Notes: generated by a model from the letters alone, not told the origin. Positions 47,035-57,411 are shown, counted from the stretch's first letter. The stretch is DNA of 64,000 nt from an uncultured Lachnospiraceae bacterium (GCA_949287925.1 CASEIR010000059.1:23745-87744), one strand, 5' to 3'. Numbers and translations are program-made.

Positions 47035-50000
47035 ATGCAAGCCTTGATCAGTCCGCTGAAAGAGTTGGCGGAGTTTGAAGAAATTGTAAAAAACCGTAAC
47101 AAAGAGCCGGGGATGCTGCGTATCCTCGGCTGTGTAAATTCGCAGAAAACACATATGATGTATGCATTGAGCGATGGCTTTTTATATAAAGTCATCGCCT
47201 GTTCCAGTGAATCCAAAGCCAGACAGATTTATGAAGAATACCGGATGCTGGATACCTCAGCCTTTTTTTATCCGGCGAAAGATCTTTTGTTTTATCAGGC
47301 GGATATCCGGAGTAAAGAGTTGCTGCGCCAGAGAATGGAAGTCCTGGAGGCTGTTCTTTCGGGAGACCCCATAACGGTAGTTACAAGCTTTGACGGATTC
47401 ATGGATACGCTGCTCCCAAAGGAGGAGATCGGCAAGCGTACAATTCGTATTACTAATGACGCGCAGCTGGATCTGGAGGAACTTCAGCGCAGGCTGACCG
47501 GACTTGGGTATGATCGGGAAGTGCAGATCGAAGCCCCGGGACAATTTGCGGTCAGAGGAGGGATCATTGATATTTATGCTCTGACTGAGGAACTTCCGGT
47601 ACGGATAGAGTTGTGGGGGGATGAGGTGGATTCCATCCGGACTTTTGATGTGGAGAGTCAGCGGTCGATAGAGAATCTGACAGAGATTACGATTGCGCCG
47701 GCCAAGGAATTTCCTGAGGAATCGGAGAAGGGCGTTTCTTTTCTGGATTATTTCCCGGCGCGGCAGACACTTCTGTTTCTGGATGAACCTGCCCGCCTGA
47801 TTGAAAAGGGCCGGGGAGTGGAAGAAGAGTTTATGGAAGCTCAGAAAAAGCGGGTGGAGAGCGGGTATCAGATGGAGGCCGGAGAGGTCAGGCTCTATCA
47901 GACAGATGAGATACTGAAGAAAATGAACGCATATTATTCCATTGGCTTTTTTTCGCTGGATATGCGAAGTAAAGGTCTGATGGTCCGGGAGTCACATAAT
48001 ATCCACACTAAAAATATTAATCCTTACAACAGCAGTTTTGAGATGCTGACACAGGATCTGAAAAGGCTGAAAAGAAACGGGTACCGGGTTGTCTTGCTGT
48101 CGGGATCACGGACGAGAGCCAGGAGGCTTGCGGAAGACTTAAGAGATTACAACCTGAGTAGTTTTTACAGTGAAGATATGGACCGGGAAGTCCGGCCGGG
48201 AGAGATTATGACGGCTTATGGATATGTGGCGGAAGGTTATGAATATCCGATGCTGAAGTTTACCGTAATCTCAGAAACAGATATTTTCGGAAAAGTTCGG
48301 AAAAAGAAGAAACGCAAGACCTATGAAGGGCGTAAGATCCAGAGCTTTTCAGAACTCAGGCCGGGCGATTATGTGGTGCATGAAAATCATGGGCTTGGAA
48401 TCTACCAGGGAATTGAGAAAATCGAGGTTGACAAGACGGCAAAGGATTACATGAAAATATCCTACGCGCAAGGCGGCAATCTTTATATTCCTGCGACGCA
48501 GCTGGATCTGATCCAGAAGTATGCCAGTTCAGATGCGAAACCGCCCAGACTGAACCGCCTGGGTGGACAGGAATGGACACGGACAAAAAACCGGGTAAAG
48601 GGAGCAGTCAAAGAGATTGCCAGAGATCTCGTGGAGCTTTATGCTGCGCGTCAGGAGCAGGAAGGATATGTCTACGGGGAAGATACGGTATGGCAGAGAG
48701 AATTTGAGGAAATGTTTCCATTTGAGGAAACACAAGATCAGCTTCTTGCAATTGCGGCGGTGAAAAAAGATATGCAGAGCCGGAAGATAATGGACCGGTT
48801 GATCTGCGGCGACGTGGGATACGGGAAAACCGAAATTGCAATCCGGGCGGCGTTTAAAGCGGTTCAGGAGGATAAGCAGGTGGTATATCTGGTTCCTACG
48901 ACAATTTTAGCCCAGCAGCACTATAATACGTTTCTGCAGAGAATGAAAGATTTCCCGGTAAGGATCGACCTTCTGTGCCGGTTCCGCAGCGCTGCCCAGC
49001 AGAAGAAAACGATTGAGGATACCAGAAAAGGCCTGGTCGATATTGTGATTGGAACTCACAGAGTTTTGAGCGATGATCTGAAATTTAAGGATCTGGGGCT
49101 TCTGATCATTGATGAAGAGCAAAGATTCGGCGTTCAGCATAAAGAGAAAATAAAAAAACTAAAAGAAAACATTGATGTTCTGACACTGACAGCTACACCT
49201 ATTCCGCGTACTCTGCATATGAGCCTGATCGGAATCCGGGACATGAGCGTTCTGGAAGAGGCTCCGGAAGAGCGGATTCCCATACAGACTTATGTGATGG
49301 AGTATAATGATGAAATGGTGCGGGAAGCCATTGAGCGGGAATGTTCCAGGCAGGGACAGGTGTATTATGTCTATAACCGGGTGGAGGATATCGGTGAAGT
49401 GGCAGCTCATATTCAAAAGCTGGTGCCGGAAGTGACGGTCTCTTATGCGCATGGGCAGATGCGGGAGCACCAGCTGGAAAGCATTATGTATGACTTTATT
49501 AATGGAGAGATCGATGTTCTGGTCACTACCACAATTATTGAAACGGGGCTGGACATCTCGAATGTAAATACAATGATTATTCATGACGCGGACCGTCTTG
49601 GCCTGTCTCAGCTATACCAGCTAAGGGGCAGAGTGGGGAGGTCAAACCGTATGGCATATGCATTTTTGCTTTACCGCAGGGACAAAATGCTCAAAGAGAT
49701 TGCTGAAAAGAGGCTGGCAGCGATTCGGGAATTTACGGATCTGGGATCGGGATTTAAAATAGCGATGCGGGATCTGGAGATCCGGGGAGCCGGTAATCTT
49801 CTGGGAGCGGAACAGCATGGGCATATGGAAGCGGTGGGATACGATCTGTACTGCAAAATGCTGAACGAGGCGGTGAAGCTTCTGAAGGGAGAGATTGAGG
49901 AAGAAAGCTTTCATACGTCTATTGATCTGGATGTGGATGCATTCATTCCAGAAAGTTATATCCCCAATGAATATCAGAAGCTGGATATTTACAAGAGAAT

Positions 50001-50379
50001 TGCAGCGATTGAAACAGAGGAAGAGATGGAAGATATGACAGAGGAGCTGATCGACCGATTTGGAGATATTCCCAAGAAGGTGGATACACTGCTTCAGATC
50101 GCATATCTGAAGACGTTGGCTCACAGCGCTTATGTGACGTCCATAGAGCAGAAAGGGAACCGGTATATATTTACCATGTATGAGCGGGCCAGGGTTCTGC
50201 CGCAGAAAATTCCGGAGCTGCTGGAGCGATATAAAGGAGAACTGGCGTTAAAAACAGATTTGGAGCAGCCTTATTTTGTCTATGAAAAGAAACGGATCCA
50301 GAAAAACGTGAAGAATCCGAATTCCATTGAGGTTGTGAAAAATGTATTATTTGGATTGAAAGGATTGATTGAAAACTGA
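47035..50379 (+). CDS. mfd: Transcription-repair coupling factor Mfd
   Basis: Mfd removes RNA polymerase stalled at DNA damage and recruits UvrA. The 1114-residue protein has a UvrB-like N-terminal module, an RNA polymerase interaction domain near 440-500 (LRPGDYVVHENHGLGIYQG) and a RecG-like motor. The motor has Walker A GDVGYGKTE, the DEEQ box, TATPIPRTLH, and the RGRVGRSNR motif. The C-terminal TRCF domain follows. AAGGAGG precedes the ATG. Confidence 0.98.
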   Translation: MQALISPLKELAEFEEIVKNRNKEPGMLRILGCVNSQKTHMMYALSDGFLYKVIACSSESKARQIYEEYRMLDTSAFFYPAKDLLFYQADIRSKELLRQRMEVLEAVLSGDPITVVTSFDGFMDTLLPKEEIGKRTIRITNDAQLDLEELQRRLTGLGYDREVQIEAPGQFAVRGGIIDIYALTEELPVRIELWGDEVDSIRTFDVESQRSIENLTEITIAPAKEFPEESEKGVSFLDYFPARQTLLFLDEPARLIEKGRGVEEEFMEAQKKRVESGYQMEAGEVRLYQTDEILKKMNAYYSIGFFSLDMRSKGLMVRESHNIHTKNINPYNSSFEMLTQDLKRLKRNGYRVVLLSGSRTRARRLAEDLRDYNLSSFYSEDMDREVRPGEIMTAYGYVAEGYEYPMLKFTVISETDIFGKVRKKKKRKTYEGRKIQSFSELRPGDYVVHENHGLGIYQGIEKIEVDKTAKDYMKISYAQGGNLYIPATQLDLIQKYASSDAKPPRLNRLGGQEWTRTKNRVKGAVKEIARDLVELYAARQEQEGYVYGEDTVWQREFEEMFPFEETQDQLLAIAAVKKDMQSRKIMDRLICGDVGYGKTEIAIRAAFKAVQEDKQVVYLVPTTILAQQHYNTFLQRMKDFPVRIDLLCRFRSAAQQKKTIEDTRKGLVDIVIGTHRVLSDDLKFKDLGLLIIDEEQRFGVQHKEKIKKLKENIDVLTLTATPIPRTLHMSLIGIRDMSVLEEAPEERIPIQTYVMEYNDEMVREAIERECSRQGQVYYVYNRVEDIGEVAAHIQKLVPEVTVSYAHGQMREHQLESIMYDFINGEIDVLVTTTIIETGLDISNVNTMIIHDADRLGLSQLYQLRGRVGRSNRMAYAFLLYRRDKMLKEIAEKRLAAIREFTDLGSGFKIAMRDLEIRGAGNLLGAEQHGHMEAVGYDLYCKMLNEAVKLLKGEIEEESFHTSIDLDVDAFIPESYIPNEYQKLDIYKRIAAIETEEEMEDMTEELIDRFGDIPKKVDTLLQIAYLKTLAHSAYVTSIEQKGNRYIFTMYERARVLPQKIPELLERYKGELALKTDLEQPYFVYEKKRIQKNVKNPNSIEVVKNVLFGLKGLIEN

Positions 50380-50430
50380 AAAAGGGATATAATGAATCAG
50401 TTAATGTTGCGAAGGAGGATATAGAAAAGA

Positions 50431-51504
50431 ATGAAAATAAAATCAGGGGTATGCATATTGGCCGGAGTGATGGCAATGTCAGCTCTTGGCGGATGCGCTT
50501 CTTCATTAGATGAAAATGCAGTTGTCGTTACGGTAGGAGATCAGGAGATCACAGCAGATGTGGCTAATTTTTATGCCAGATATGTACAGGCTCAGTACGA
50601 AACGTATTATGCAGGATATCTGGGGGAAGATATGTGGAATTCTGAGGCTGAGGAAGGCTTAAGTTATGAGGAGTCTGTGAAGAGCGATGTCCTGAAACAA
50701 CTGGAAACCATGGTTGTGCTGGAAGACCATATGAAAGATTATGAGGTTGCGCTCACCGATGCAGAGAAAGAAGTAATCAAAGACCAGGCTAAGAAGTTTG
50801 ATGAAGATAATGCTCTGGAGAATAAGGAGAAGGTTTCCGGGTCTGTCGACACAGTAGAAAGAGTCATGACCCTGATGGCTATTCAGGAGAAAATGATGAC
50901 GGCGATCCAGGCGGGCGTGGATACAGAGGTGTCTGATGAAGAGGCGGCGCAGAAGAGTATGCAGTATGTACTCTTTTCCTATGAATCCGGTGCAGAAGAG
51001 GAGACAGCCGCAGAAGAGGAGACTGTGGATAAGGAGAGCGTGAAAGCTCAGGCAGAGGCTTTTGCGGAAGGGGCTAAAGCGGCGGAAGATTTCGCGGCAT
51101 ATGCCACAGAGAACGGTATGGAAGCATCTACAGTAACCTTTGATGCGGAAACAGCGAATCCTTCTGCGGAGGTTGTGGAAGCGGCCGATAAGCTTGGAGA
51201 AGGAGAAGTATCCGGAGTGATTGAAACAGAGACCGGATGTTATGTCCTGAAAGTTACCAGTCTTCTGGACCGTGAAGCTACGGATAATAAAAAACAGTCG
51301 ATTATAGAGCAGCGCAAATCAGATCTTTACACGGAAACCTGCGAGGGTTGGCTGGAGGATCTGGAAATAGATGTGAAGGAATCCGTATGGAAGAAGGTGG
51401 ATTTCAATCAAATCAGTGTGATCATGAAGAATGATGAAACAGCCGATTATGCAAATGAGATACAGACAGACGATGTAGCAGAGACACAGGAAGAGACTGA
51501 GTAG
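50431..51504 (+). CDS. PrsA/SurA-like lipoprotein peptidyl-prolyl isomerase
   Basis: The 357-residue protein has a lipoprotein signal peptide with the lipobox LGGC near residue 22, so it should be tethered outside the membrane. Helical chaperone regions flank a parvulin-like segment at about 170-285 (SMQYVLFSYES, GEGEVSGVIETETGCYVLKV). An acidic Ala/Glu-rich insert lies near 185-215. It likely helps secreted proteins fold. AAGGAGG precedes the ATG. It ends one base before the transporter gene. Confidence 0.88.
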   Translation: MKIKSGVCILAGVMAMSALGGCASSLDENAVVVTVGDQEITADVANFYARYVQAQYETYYAGYLGEDMWNSEAEEGLSYEESVKSDVLKQLETMVVLEDHMKDYEVALTDAEKEVIKDQAKKFDEDNALENKEKVSGSVDTVERVMTLMAIQEKMMTAIQAGVDTEVSDEEAAQKSMQYVLFSYESGAEEETAAEEETVDKESVKAQAEAFAEGAKAAEDFAAYATENGMEASTVTFDAETANPSAEVVEAADKLGEGEVSGVIETETGCYVLKVTSLLDREATDNKKQSIIEQRKSDLYTETCEGWLEDLEIDVKESVWKKVDFNQISVIMKNDETADYANEIQTDDVAETQEETE

Positions 51505-51505
51505 A

Positions 51506-52846
51506 ATGAATCGTATGGAAGAAAAAAACAGAGACCAGTTTCGTACGAAACTGGGATTTATCGTTGCATGTATTGGCTCGGCTGTGGGTATGGGAAACAT
51601 CTGGATGTTTCCCTACCGTACAGGTGCATTTGGAGGAGCGGCTTTTCTGATTCCATATTTTCTGTTTGTAGTTCTGCTGGGGTTCTCAGGTGTAATCGGA
51701 GAGATGGCTTTTGGCAGAGCGATGGGAACAGGTCCTCTCGGAGCATTTGCCGGGGCGATGGAAATGCGGTTCGGGAAAAAGGCAGCAGGAATCGGAAAAT
51801 GTATCGGAATGATTCCCATACTGGGTTCTTTAGGGATTGCAATCGGTTATTCGGTTGTGGTCGGCTGGTTTCTGAAATATCTGTGGAGCGCTTTGAGCGG
51901 TGAGCTGATTCAAGTAGAAGACATGGGCGTATATTTTGGGAATCTGGCGGTGAATTTTGGCAGTGTAGGCTGGCAGATGCTTGGCCTTGGAATTACGTTT
52001 CTTATCATGGGATTTGGTATCGTAAAAGGAATTGAGAAGATGAATAAGCTTATGATGCCGGTCTTTTTCGCGTTCTTTTTGCTGCTTCTTCTGCGAGTGG
52101 TAACTTTCGATGGCGCGCTGGAAGGTTTTCGTTATATGTTTGTTCCGGAATGGGAGCGGCTTGGGGATGTAAAAACCTGGATCTATGCGCTGGGACAGGC
52201 ATTTTTCTCGCTGTCGCTGGCAGGGTCGGGAACCATTGTATATGGCAGCTATCTGGAAAAGAAAGAAAATGTGGTCAGCTGTGCGAAGAATGTGGCGTTT
52301 TTTGACACCTGCGCAGCACTGCTGGCAGGAATGGTAGTCATTCCGGCCGTGTTTGCTTTTGGCCTGGATGTGGCCAGCGGGCCTCCGCTGATGTTTATTA
52401 CCCTTCCGGCGGTATTCCAGCAGATGCCTATGGGAAGCCTGTTTGCGGTTATTTTCTTTATTGCAGTTTTATTTGCGGCCATTACGTCATTAATGAATCT
52501 GTTCGAGACTCCAATTGAGGCGCTGCAGATGCAGTTTCATCTGCCGAGAAAAGCAGCGGTTTTGATGGTTGCCCTGGTTGCAGCAGTCACAGGTGTCTTT
52601 CTGGAAAGCGGAGATGCTGTCAGTGTATGGATGGATATGGTGTCAATTTACATTATTCCGCTGGGCGCATTGCTGGCCGGGATCATGTTTTTCTGGGTAT
52701 GTCCCCGGGAATTTGCGAGAGAACAGGTGCAGCAGGGGAGAGAGAAGAAACTTGGCGCATGGTTTGAGCCAGTGACAAAGTATCTGTTCGTGGGAATTAC
52801 ATTGGTAGTATATGTGCTGGGCATCTTTTTTGGCGGTATAGGATAA
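51506..52846 (+). CDS. Sodium-dependent NSS-family transporter
   Basis: The 446-residue protein belongs to the neurotransmitter:sodium symporter (SNF) family, like LeuT and MhsT. Helix 1 has the signature GSAVGMGNIWMFPYRTGAFG, which holds sodium and substrate. About eleven helices are predicted, as in many bacterial members. The substrate is probably an amino acid. It begins 1 bp after the foldase gene, so the two are likely co-transcribed. A bidirectional terminator follows. Confidence 0.95.
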   Translation: MNRMEEKNRDQFRTKLGFIVACIGSAVGMGNIWMFPYRTGAFGGAAFLIPYFLFVVLLGFSGVIGEMAFGRAMGTGPLGAFAGAMEMRFGKKAAGIGKCIGMIPILGSLGIAIGYSVVVGWFLKYLWSALSGELIQVEDMGVYFGNLAVNFGSVGWQMLGLGITFLIMGFGIVKGIEKMNKLMMPVFFAFFLLLLLRVVTFDGALEGFRYMFVPEWERLGDVKTWIYALGQAFFSLSLAGSGTIVYGSYLEKKENVVSCAKNVAFFDTCAALLAGMVVIPAVFAFGLDVASGPPLMFITLPAVFQQMPMGSLFAVIFFIAVLFAAITSLMNLFETPIEALQMQFHLPRKAAVLMVALVAAVTGVFLESGDAVSVWMDMVSIYIIPLGALLAGIMFFWVCPREFAREQVQQGREKKLGAWFEPVTKYLFVGITLVVYVLGIFFGGIG

Positions 52847-52859
52847 TGAAATACAGAGA

Positions 52860-52898
52860 AAAAAAGTCTTCTGCGTTCACAACGCAGAAGACTTTTTT
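52860..52898. terminator. Bidirectional terminator
   Basis: An 18-bp perfect stem, AAAAAAGTCTTCTGCGTT with its complement, closes a three-base loop. A and T runs serve both convergent genes. Confidence 0.95.
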
Positions 52899-52907
52899 AC
52901 AATCGGA

Positions 52908-53579
52908 TTACAGATTCAGATTTTTGAAAAGATCTCCAAGGCTGGTTCCGATATTTTCAGATTTAGGAATCACGACTTTTTCTGTCGGTTCTTCTTTCGT
53001 TTCTTCAAGTGCTTTCATGCTGAGGCTGATCTTTCCGTCTTTGATCCCAATGATCTTTACTTTGACTTCTTCGCCTTCTTTTAATACATCTTTCGGAGTT
53101 TTTACCCGTTTCTGGCTGATCTGAGATACGTGGACCAGACCGGAAAGGCCGTTTTCAAGCTTTACAAAAGCGCCGTAATTTTGCAGGGTCTCTACCTTGC
53201 CGGACAGAACCGTGCCGATCTTCAGGCCGGCGATCTTTTCTTCCATCGCTTTTTTCTCTTTTTCTTTCAGGATTTCGCGGGCAGACAATACCAGACGGTT
53301 TTCTGCCTGATCGACGTCAATAACACGTACTTCGATATCCTTGAGCAGATACGTTTCCAGATCTTCAATATAGGATAAAGATAATTTGGAAGCCGGAATA
53401 AATCCGCGAAGTCCTTCAACCATCGCAATGGCCCCTCCGTTGACGATTCCTTCGACTTTTACTGGCAGGATGGTTTTGTTCTCCATGTAAGACTGAACAA
53501 CATTCCAGGGGTTGGCGTCGTCGAAATGCTCCTCCAGGTCAGCCATTGTTGTTTCTTCTCGTAATAATTCTTCGCTCAT
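52908..53579 (-). CDS. S1 RNA-binding domain protein (short ribosomal S1-like)
   Basis: The 223-residue protein has two S1 domains, at about 35-110 (GIVNGGAIAMVEGLRGFIP) and 125-195 (SGKVETLQNYGAFVKLENGLSGLVH cut here to its core GAFVKLENG). The tail ends LGDLFKNLNL. Such short S1-like proteins stand in for ribosomal protein S1 in many Firmicutes. ATG 53579 follows AAAGGGA on the minus strand; an earlier in-frame start at 53630 lacks a site. Confidence 0.88.
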   Translation of the reverse strand: MSEELLREETTMADLEEHFDDANPWNVVQSYMENKTILPVKVEGIVNGGAIAMVEGLRGFIPASKLSLSYIEDLETYLLKDIEVRVIDVDQAENRLVLSAREILKEKEKKAMEEKIAGLKIGTVLSGKVETLQNYGAFVKLENGLSGLVHVSQISQKRVKTPKDVLKEGEEVKVKIIGIKDGKISLSMKALEETKEEPTEKVVIPKSENIGTSLGDLFKNLNL

Positions 53580-53641
53580 AGTATTATTCCCTTTCTTATC
53601 GTTGGATTCATATGCTCCGTACACGCTCACATATTGTAATC

Positions 53642-53671
53642 AGTATAGCACATAACTGGGAATATATACAA
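53642..53671 (-). promoter_or_regulatory. Promoter of the S1-domain gene
   Basis: On the minus strand TTGTAT and TATACT are separated by 18 bases. Confidence 0.55.
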
Positions 53672-53760
53672 AGAAATTCTCTTCTTTATCCAAATTTGTG
53701 GTTGACGAATCCGTAAAAAGATGGCAAGCTAACTTTATAATTAAAAAGAGGTGTACAGAC

Positions 53761-55407
53761 ATGGGAAAGAAAACAGGAAAAGTATATGTGGTAGGACACA
53801 AGAACCCTGACACAGATTCTATCTGTTCCGCAATTGCGTATGCGCATCTGAAAAAGGAAATTACCGGCAATGAATATGTGGCAAGAAGGGCCGGCCAGAT
53901 CAATGAAGAGACAAGTTATGTCCTTCATCGGTTTGGCGTGGATGCGCCTCCACTGCTTCAGAATGTGAAACTGCAGGTGAAAGATATAGATATTCATAAA
54001 ATAGACGGCGTAAGCCCTCAGGTTTCTATTAAAGATACCTGGGCGAAGATGAAGGAGAATAATATTAAGACGATCCCGATTCTGAAAGATGAAGAACTGG
54101 TAGGAGTGATCTCTACCGGAGATATTGCCATGTCCTATATGGATGTGTATGATAATCAGGTCCTGTCAGTTGCGAAGACTCAGTACCGCAATATCATTAA
54201 GACGCTGGACGGCACGCTGGTCACTGGAAATGAACATGGTTATTTTACAAAGGGGAAGGTTACGATCGGAGCCTCCAATCCGGATCTGATGGCACAATTT
54301 ATAGAGAAGGATGATCTGGTGATCCTGGGGAACCGTTATGAGGCACAGGCCTGTGCGGTTGATATTGACGCCAGCTGCCTGGTCATCTGCCAGAATGCAG
54401 AGGTTCCGCAGGAATTGATTCAGAAGGCGGAAGAGCAGAGCATCGTGATTATTAAGACGCCTCACGATACATTTACAGTGGCAAGACTGATCAACCAGAG
54501 TATTCCGGTTAAGCATTTCATGACGAAAATGCCGCTGGTTACATTTCAGCTGAGTGATTATGTGGATGATATTAAAGATGTTATGACGAAGAAAAAATTC
54601 CGGGATTTTCCAATTCTGGACAGACATGGAAGATTCCGCGGGTTCATATCCAGACGTAGGTTCTTGGACGTTAGCAAGAAAAAAGTGATCCTGGTGGACC
54701 ATAATGAGAAATCACAGGCTGTGGACGGAATTGAAGAAGCAGATATTGTGGAGATTATCGATCATCACCGCCTGGGGAATATCGAGACAATGGGACCAGT
54801 ATTTTTCCGGAACCAGCCGGTGGGCTGTACGGCGACGATTGTTTATCAGATGTACGAGGAATCAGGAGTAAAGCTGACGCCTACGATTGCAGGACTGTTG
54901 TGTTCAGCGATCATATCAGATACGTTGTTGTTCCGGTCGCCCACCTGCACACCGGTGGATGAAAAAACGGCGAAAAAGCTGGCGAAGATCGCAGGGATCC
55001 AGATGGAACAGCTGGCAGGGGAGATGTTCCGGGCAGGCAGCAATCTGCAGGGAAAGAGCGCGGAGGATATCTGTTTCCAGGATTTCAAACAGTTTACGGT
55101 GAATGATACCGTGTTTGGCGTGGGACAGATCAATTCCATGAATAAGGAGGAACTGTCTGAGATCAGAGAGATCCTGATGCCTCATCTGCCCAAGGTTTTA
55201 GAGTCGCATAATCTTCAGATGATCTATTTTATGCTGACTGATATTCTGGAAGAATCAACGGAACTGCTCTGCTGCGGACACGGAGCCAGATCTTATATTA
55301 TTGATGCTTTTGATCTGCGGGAGGATATGGATCCCATCATACTGAAAGGCGTTGTATCAAGAAAGAAACAGCTGATCCCTACACTGGTAGGCGCGCTGCA
55401 GCAATAG
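53761..55407 (+). CDS. Manganese-dependent inorganic pyrophosphatase with CBS and DRTGG domains
   Basis: Family II pyrophosphatases (DHH superfamily) hydrolyse PPi. In this 548-residue form a regulatory insert splits the catalytic domain. The first half has GHKNPDTDSICSA near the N-terminus. Then come CBS1 (about 70-125), a DRTGG domain (about 130-240) and CBS2 (about 250-305). The metal site continues with VDHNE and IIDHHRLGN, and a DHHA2 domain ends the chain. In such enzymes adenine nucleotides bind the CBS pair and diadenosine polyphosphates can activate. ATG 53761 follows AAGAGGTG. Confidence 0.94.
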   Translation: MGKKTGKVYVVGHKNPDTDSICSAIAYAHLKKEITGNEYVARRAGQINEETSYVLHRFGVDAPPLLQNVKLQVKDIDIHKIDGVSPQVSIKDTWAKMKENNIKTIPILKDEELVGVISTGDIAMSYMDVYDNQVLSVAKTQYRNIIKTLDGTLVTGNEHGYFTKGKVTIGASNPDLMAQFIEKDDLVILGNRYEAQACAVDIDASCLVICQNAEVPQELIQKAEEQSIVIIKTPHDTFTVARLINQSIPVKHFMTKMPLVTFQLSDYVDDIKDVMTKKKFRDFPILDRHGRFRGFISRRRFLDVSKKKVILVDHNEKSQAVDGIEEADIVEIIDHHRLGNIETMGPVFFRNQPVGCTATIVYQMYEESGVKLTPTIAGLLCSAIISDTLLFRSPTCTPVDEKTAKKLAKIAGIQMEQLAGEMFRAGSNLQGKSAEDICFQDFKQFTVNDTVFGVGQINSMNKEELSEIREILMPHLPKVLESHNLQMIYFMLTDILEESTELLCCGHGARSYIIDAFDLREDMDPIILKGVVSRKKQLIPTLVGALQQ

Positions 55408-55425
55408 AAAGATAAGGATGACATT

Positions 55426-55992
55426 ATGGGAAGACAGATATGGAAACCCGGCAATATGCTGTACCCGCTTCCTGCGGTTATGGTAAGTGCCGGGGACGGT
55501 GATGGAAAAGATAATATTATCACAGTAGCATGGACTGGAACAGTTTGTTCGGATCCGGCCATGCTGTATATTTCCGTGAGGCCGGAGCGATACACATACC
55601 ATATGCTCCGTGAGACCGGGGAATTTGTGGTAAATCTTACAACGGAGAAGCTGGCGAAAGCCACAGATTGGTGCGGAGTCCGATCCGGAAGAGATGTAGA
55701 CAAGTGGGAAGAGATGCATCTGACCAGGGGAAAAGCAAAGACACTCAGATTTGCGCCTATTATTCTGGAAAGTCCGGTGAATATTGAGTGTAAAGTAACA
55801 GAAGTAAAAGAACTGGGATCTCATCACATGTTTCTTGCCAATGTTACGGCAGTCCAGGTGGATGAAGCATATCTGAAGAAGAATGGGAAGTTCGAATTGA
55901 ATCATACCGGTCTTCTGGCTTATTCTCACGGTGAATATCTGGGATTGGGGAAAAGCTTGGGAAGATTTGGATGGAGTGTAAAAAAACGATAA
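55426..55992 (+). CDS. Flavoredoxin-like flavin reductase
   Basis: The 188-residue protein is a flavin reductase-like FMN-binding protein. It shows the strands LPAVMVSAGDGDGKDNIIT, then AWTGTVCSDPAMLYISVRP, and FVVNLTTEKLAKATDWCG, all typical of flavoredoxins of anaerobes. Unlike the protein at 16819-17463 it has no rubredoxin domain. It follows the pyrophosphatase by 18 bp with AAGGATG before the ATG. Its electron partner is not evident. The last codons lie in the terminator stem. Confidence 0.9.
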   Translation: MGRQIWKPGNMLYPLPAVMVSAGDGDGKDNIITVAWTGTVCSDPAMLYISVRPERYTYHMLRETGEFVVNLTTEKLAKATDWCGVRSGRDVDKWEEMHLTRGKAKTLRFAPIILESPVNIECKVTEVKELGSHHMFLANVTAVQVDEAYLKKNGKFELNHTGLLAYSHGEYLGLGKSLGRFGWSVKKR

Positions 55993-56027
55993 AAACTGCG
56001 GAGTGTTCCGCAGTTTTTATCGTTTTT
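55982..56027. terminator. Bidirectional terminator overlapping a gene end
   Basis: A perfect 21-bp stem (55982-56002 with 56007-56027, core AACTGCGGA/TCCGCAGTT) closes a four-base loop. It includes the flavoredoxin stop codon and ends two bases before the stop codon of the MATE gene. Confidence 0.93.
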
Positions 56028-56028
56028 G

Positions 56029-57411
56029 TTATTTTTTCAGAGGAGCTACTTTCAGACGGTAGATTCTTTTCAGCAGGATCGTGGATAGAGTCAGAGAGAC
56101 AATTTCTGCAATCGGGATTGCCCACCATACCATGTGAAGTCCGAATACACTGGCAAACAGATAGGAAACGGGAAGGATTACAACCAATTGTCTGGCGGCA
56201 GATACAATTAAACTGTAGATTCCATTACCCAGAGCCTGAAATACGGAACCGGCAATGATGCAGTATCCGGCAAATACAAAACTTAGGCTGATAATCCGAA
56301 GAGCCGGTACGCCGATTTCCAGCATATGGTCAGACGCGTCAAAGAGGTTGCGAAGCAGGAATTCTGGCATAGTCTGGAAAATTAAAAGGCCGATACACAT
56401 AATGGATATGGCGATCAGGATACTGAATTTCACGGTTTTTATGATGCGTTCCCGGTTGCGTGCGCCATAGTTGTAGGCAATGATCGGAATCATTCCATTA
56501 TTCAGTCCGAAGATTGGCATGAAGATAAAACTTTGCAGTTTGAAGTAGACTCCAAATACTGCGGCAGCTGTAGAAGAGAACATCAGCAGGATCTTGTTCA
56601 TGCCAAAGGTCATTACAGAACCGATTGCCTGCATGATTATAGAAGGGATTCCAACCTGGTAAATGGTAAGGATTGTTCTGCCGTGAGGCCGGAATCCGCG
56701 CATGTTCAGGTTCAGTTCTTTATTACGTGTCAGATTAAAGAAGAAGGATAACAGAACCGCGACCATCTGTCCGGTAACGGTAGCTATGGCGGCGCCGGCT
56801 ACTTCCAGTCTTGGGAAACCGAATAAACCAAAGATCATAATGGGATCCAGGACAATATTGATGATGGCACCGGTTCCCTGGGTAATCATATTGTAGATCG
56901 TTTTTCCGGTAGACTGCATCAGACGTTCAAAAGTAACTTGAAGAAAGATTCCGGCGGAAAATACGGTGATGATAAACATGTATTGAGTACCATATTCTAC
57001 AATGGCCGGATTGTCTGTCTGTACAACAAAGAAAAAACGGGAGCCGATCCCTCCGATCACAGCGAATATGATACAGCTGACGATTCCGAGAAAGATTCCG
57101 TTTCTTGCAGCGGCATTGGCTTCGTCAAAATTTTTCTCTCCCAGGTTTCTGGACAGCAGCGCATTGATTCCAACGCCGGTTCCGGCAGAGATGGCAATCA
57201 TCAGATTCTGTACCGGGAAGGCAAGAGAAACCGCTGTCAGCGCATCTTCGCTGAGCTGAGCGACAAACATACTGTCCACGATATTGTATAAAGCCTGAAC
57301 TAACATTGACAGCATCATAGGTAATGACATGGTGATCAACAATCTGGATACCGGCATGACCCCCATTTTGTTTTCTGGTAAGGGATTCTCGTTTCTCCGT
57401 GATTCTGACAT
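56029..57411 (-). CDS. MATE-family efflux transporter
   Basis: The 460-residue protein has twelve predicted helices in two MatE halves. The first half starts MSLPMMLSMLVQALYNIVDS with MFVAQLSEDALTAVSLAFP, a DinF/MepA-like signature. The second half starts near GIPSIIMQAIGSVMTFGMN. MATE proteins export cationic drugs or metabolites using Na+ or H+. The substrate cannot be read from the sequence. GGAGG precedes the ATG. It forms a single-gene unit. Confidence 0.95.
   Translation of the reverse strand: MSESRRNENPLPENKMGVMPVSRLLITMSLPMMLSMLVQALYNIVDSMFVAQLSEDALTAVSLAFPVQNLMIAISAGTGVGINALLSRNLGEKNFDEANAAARNGIFLGIVSCIIFAVIGGIGSRFFFVVQTDNPAIVEYGTQYMFIITVFSAGIFLQVTFERLMQSTGKTIYNMITQGTGAIINIVLDPIMIFGLFGFPRLEVAGAAIATVTGQMVAVLLSFFFNLTRNKELNLNMRGFRPHGRTILTIYQVGIPSIIMQAIGSVMTFGMNKILLMFSSTAAAVFGVYFKLQSFIFMPIFGLNNGMIPIIAYNYGARNRERIIKTVKFSILIAISIMCIGLLIFQTMPEFLLRNLFDASDHMLEIGVPALRIISLSFVFAGYCIIAGSVFQALGNGIYSLIVSAARQLVVILPVSYLFASVFGLHMVWWAIPIAEIVSLTLSTILLKRIYRLKVAPLKK

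Noticed and set aside
52249-52482. Minus-strand open frame of 77 codons inside the NSS transporter gene
   Set aside because: It is a low-complexity shadow of a membrane protein gene and has no start signals.
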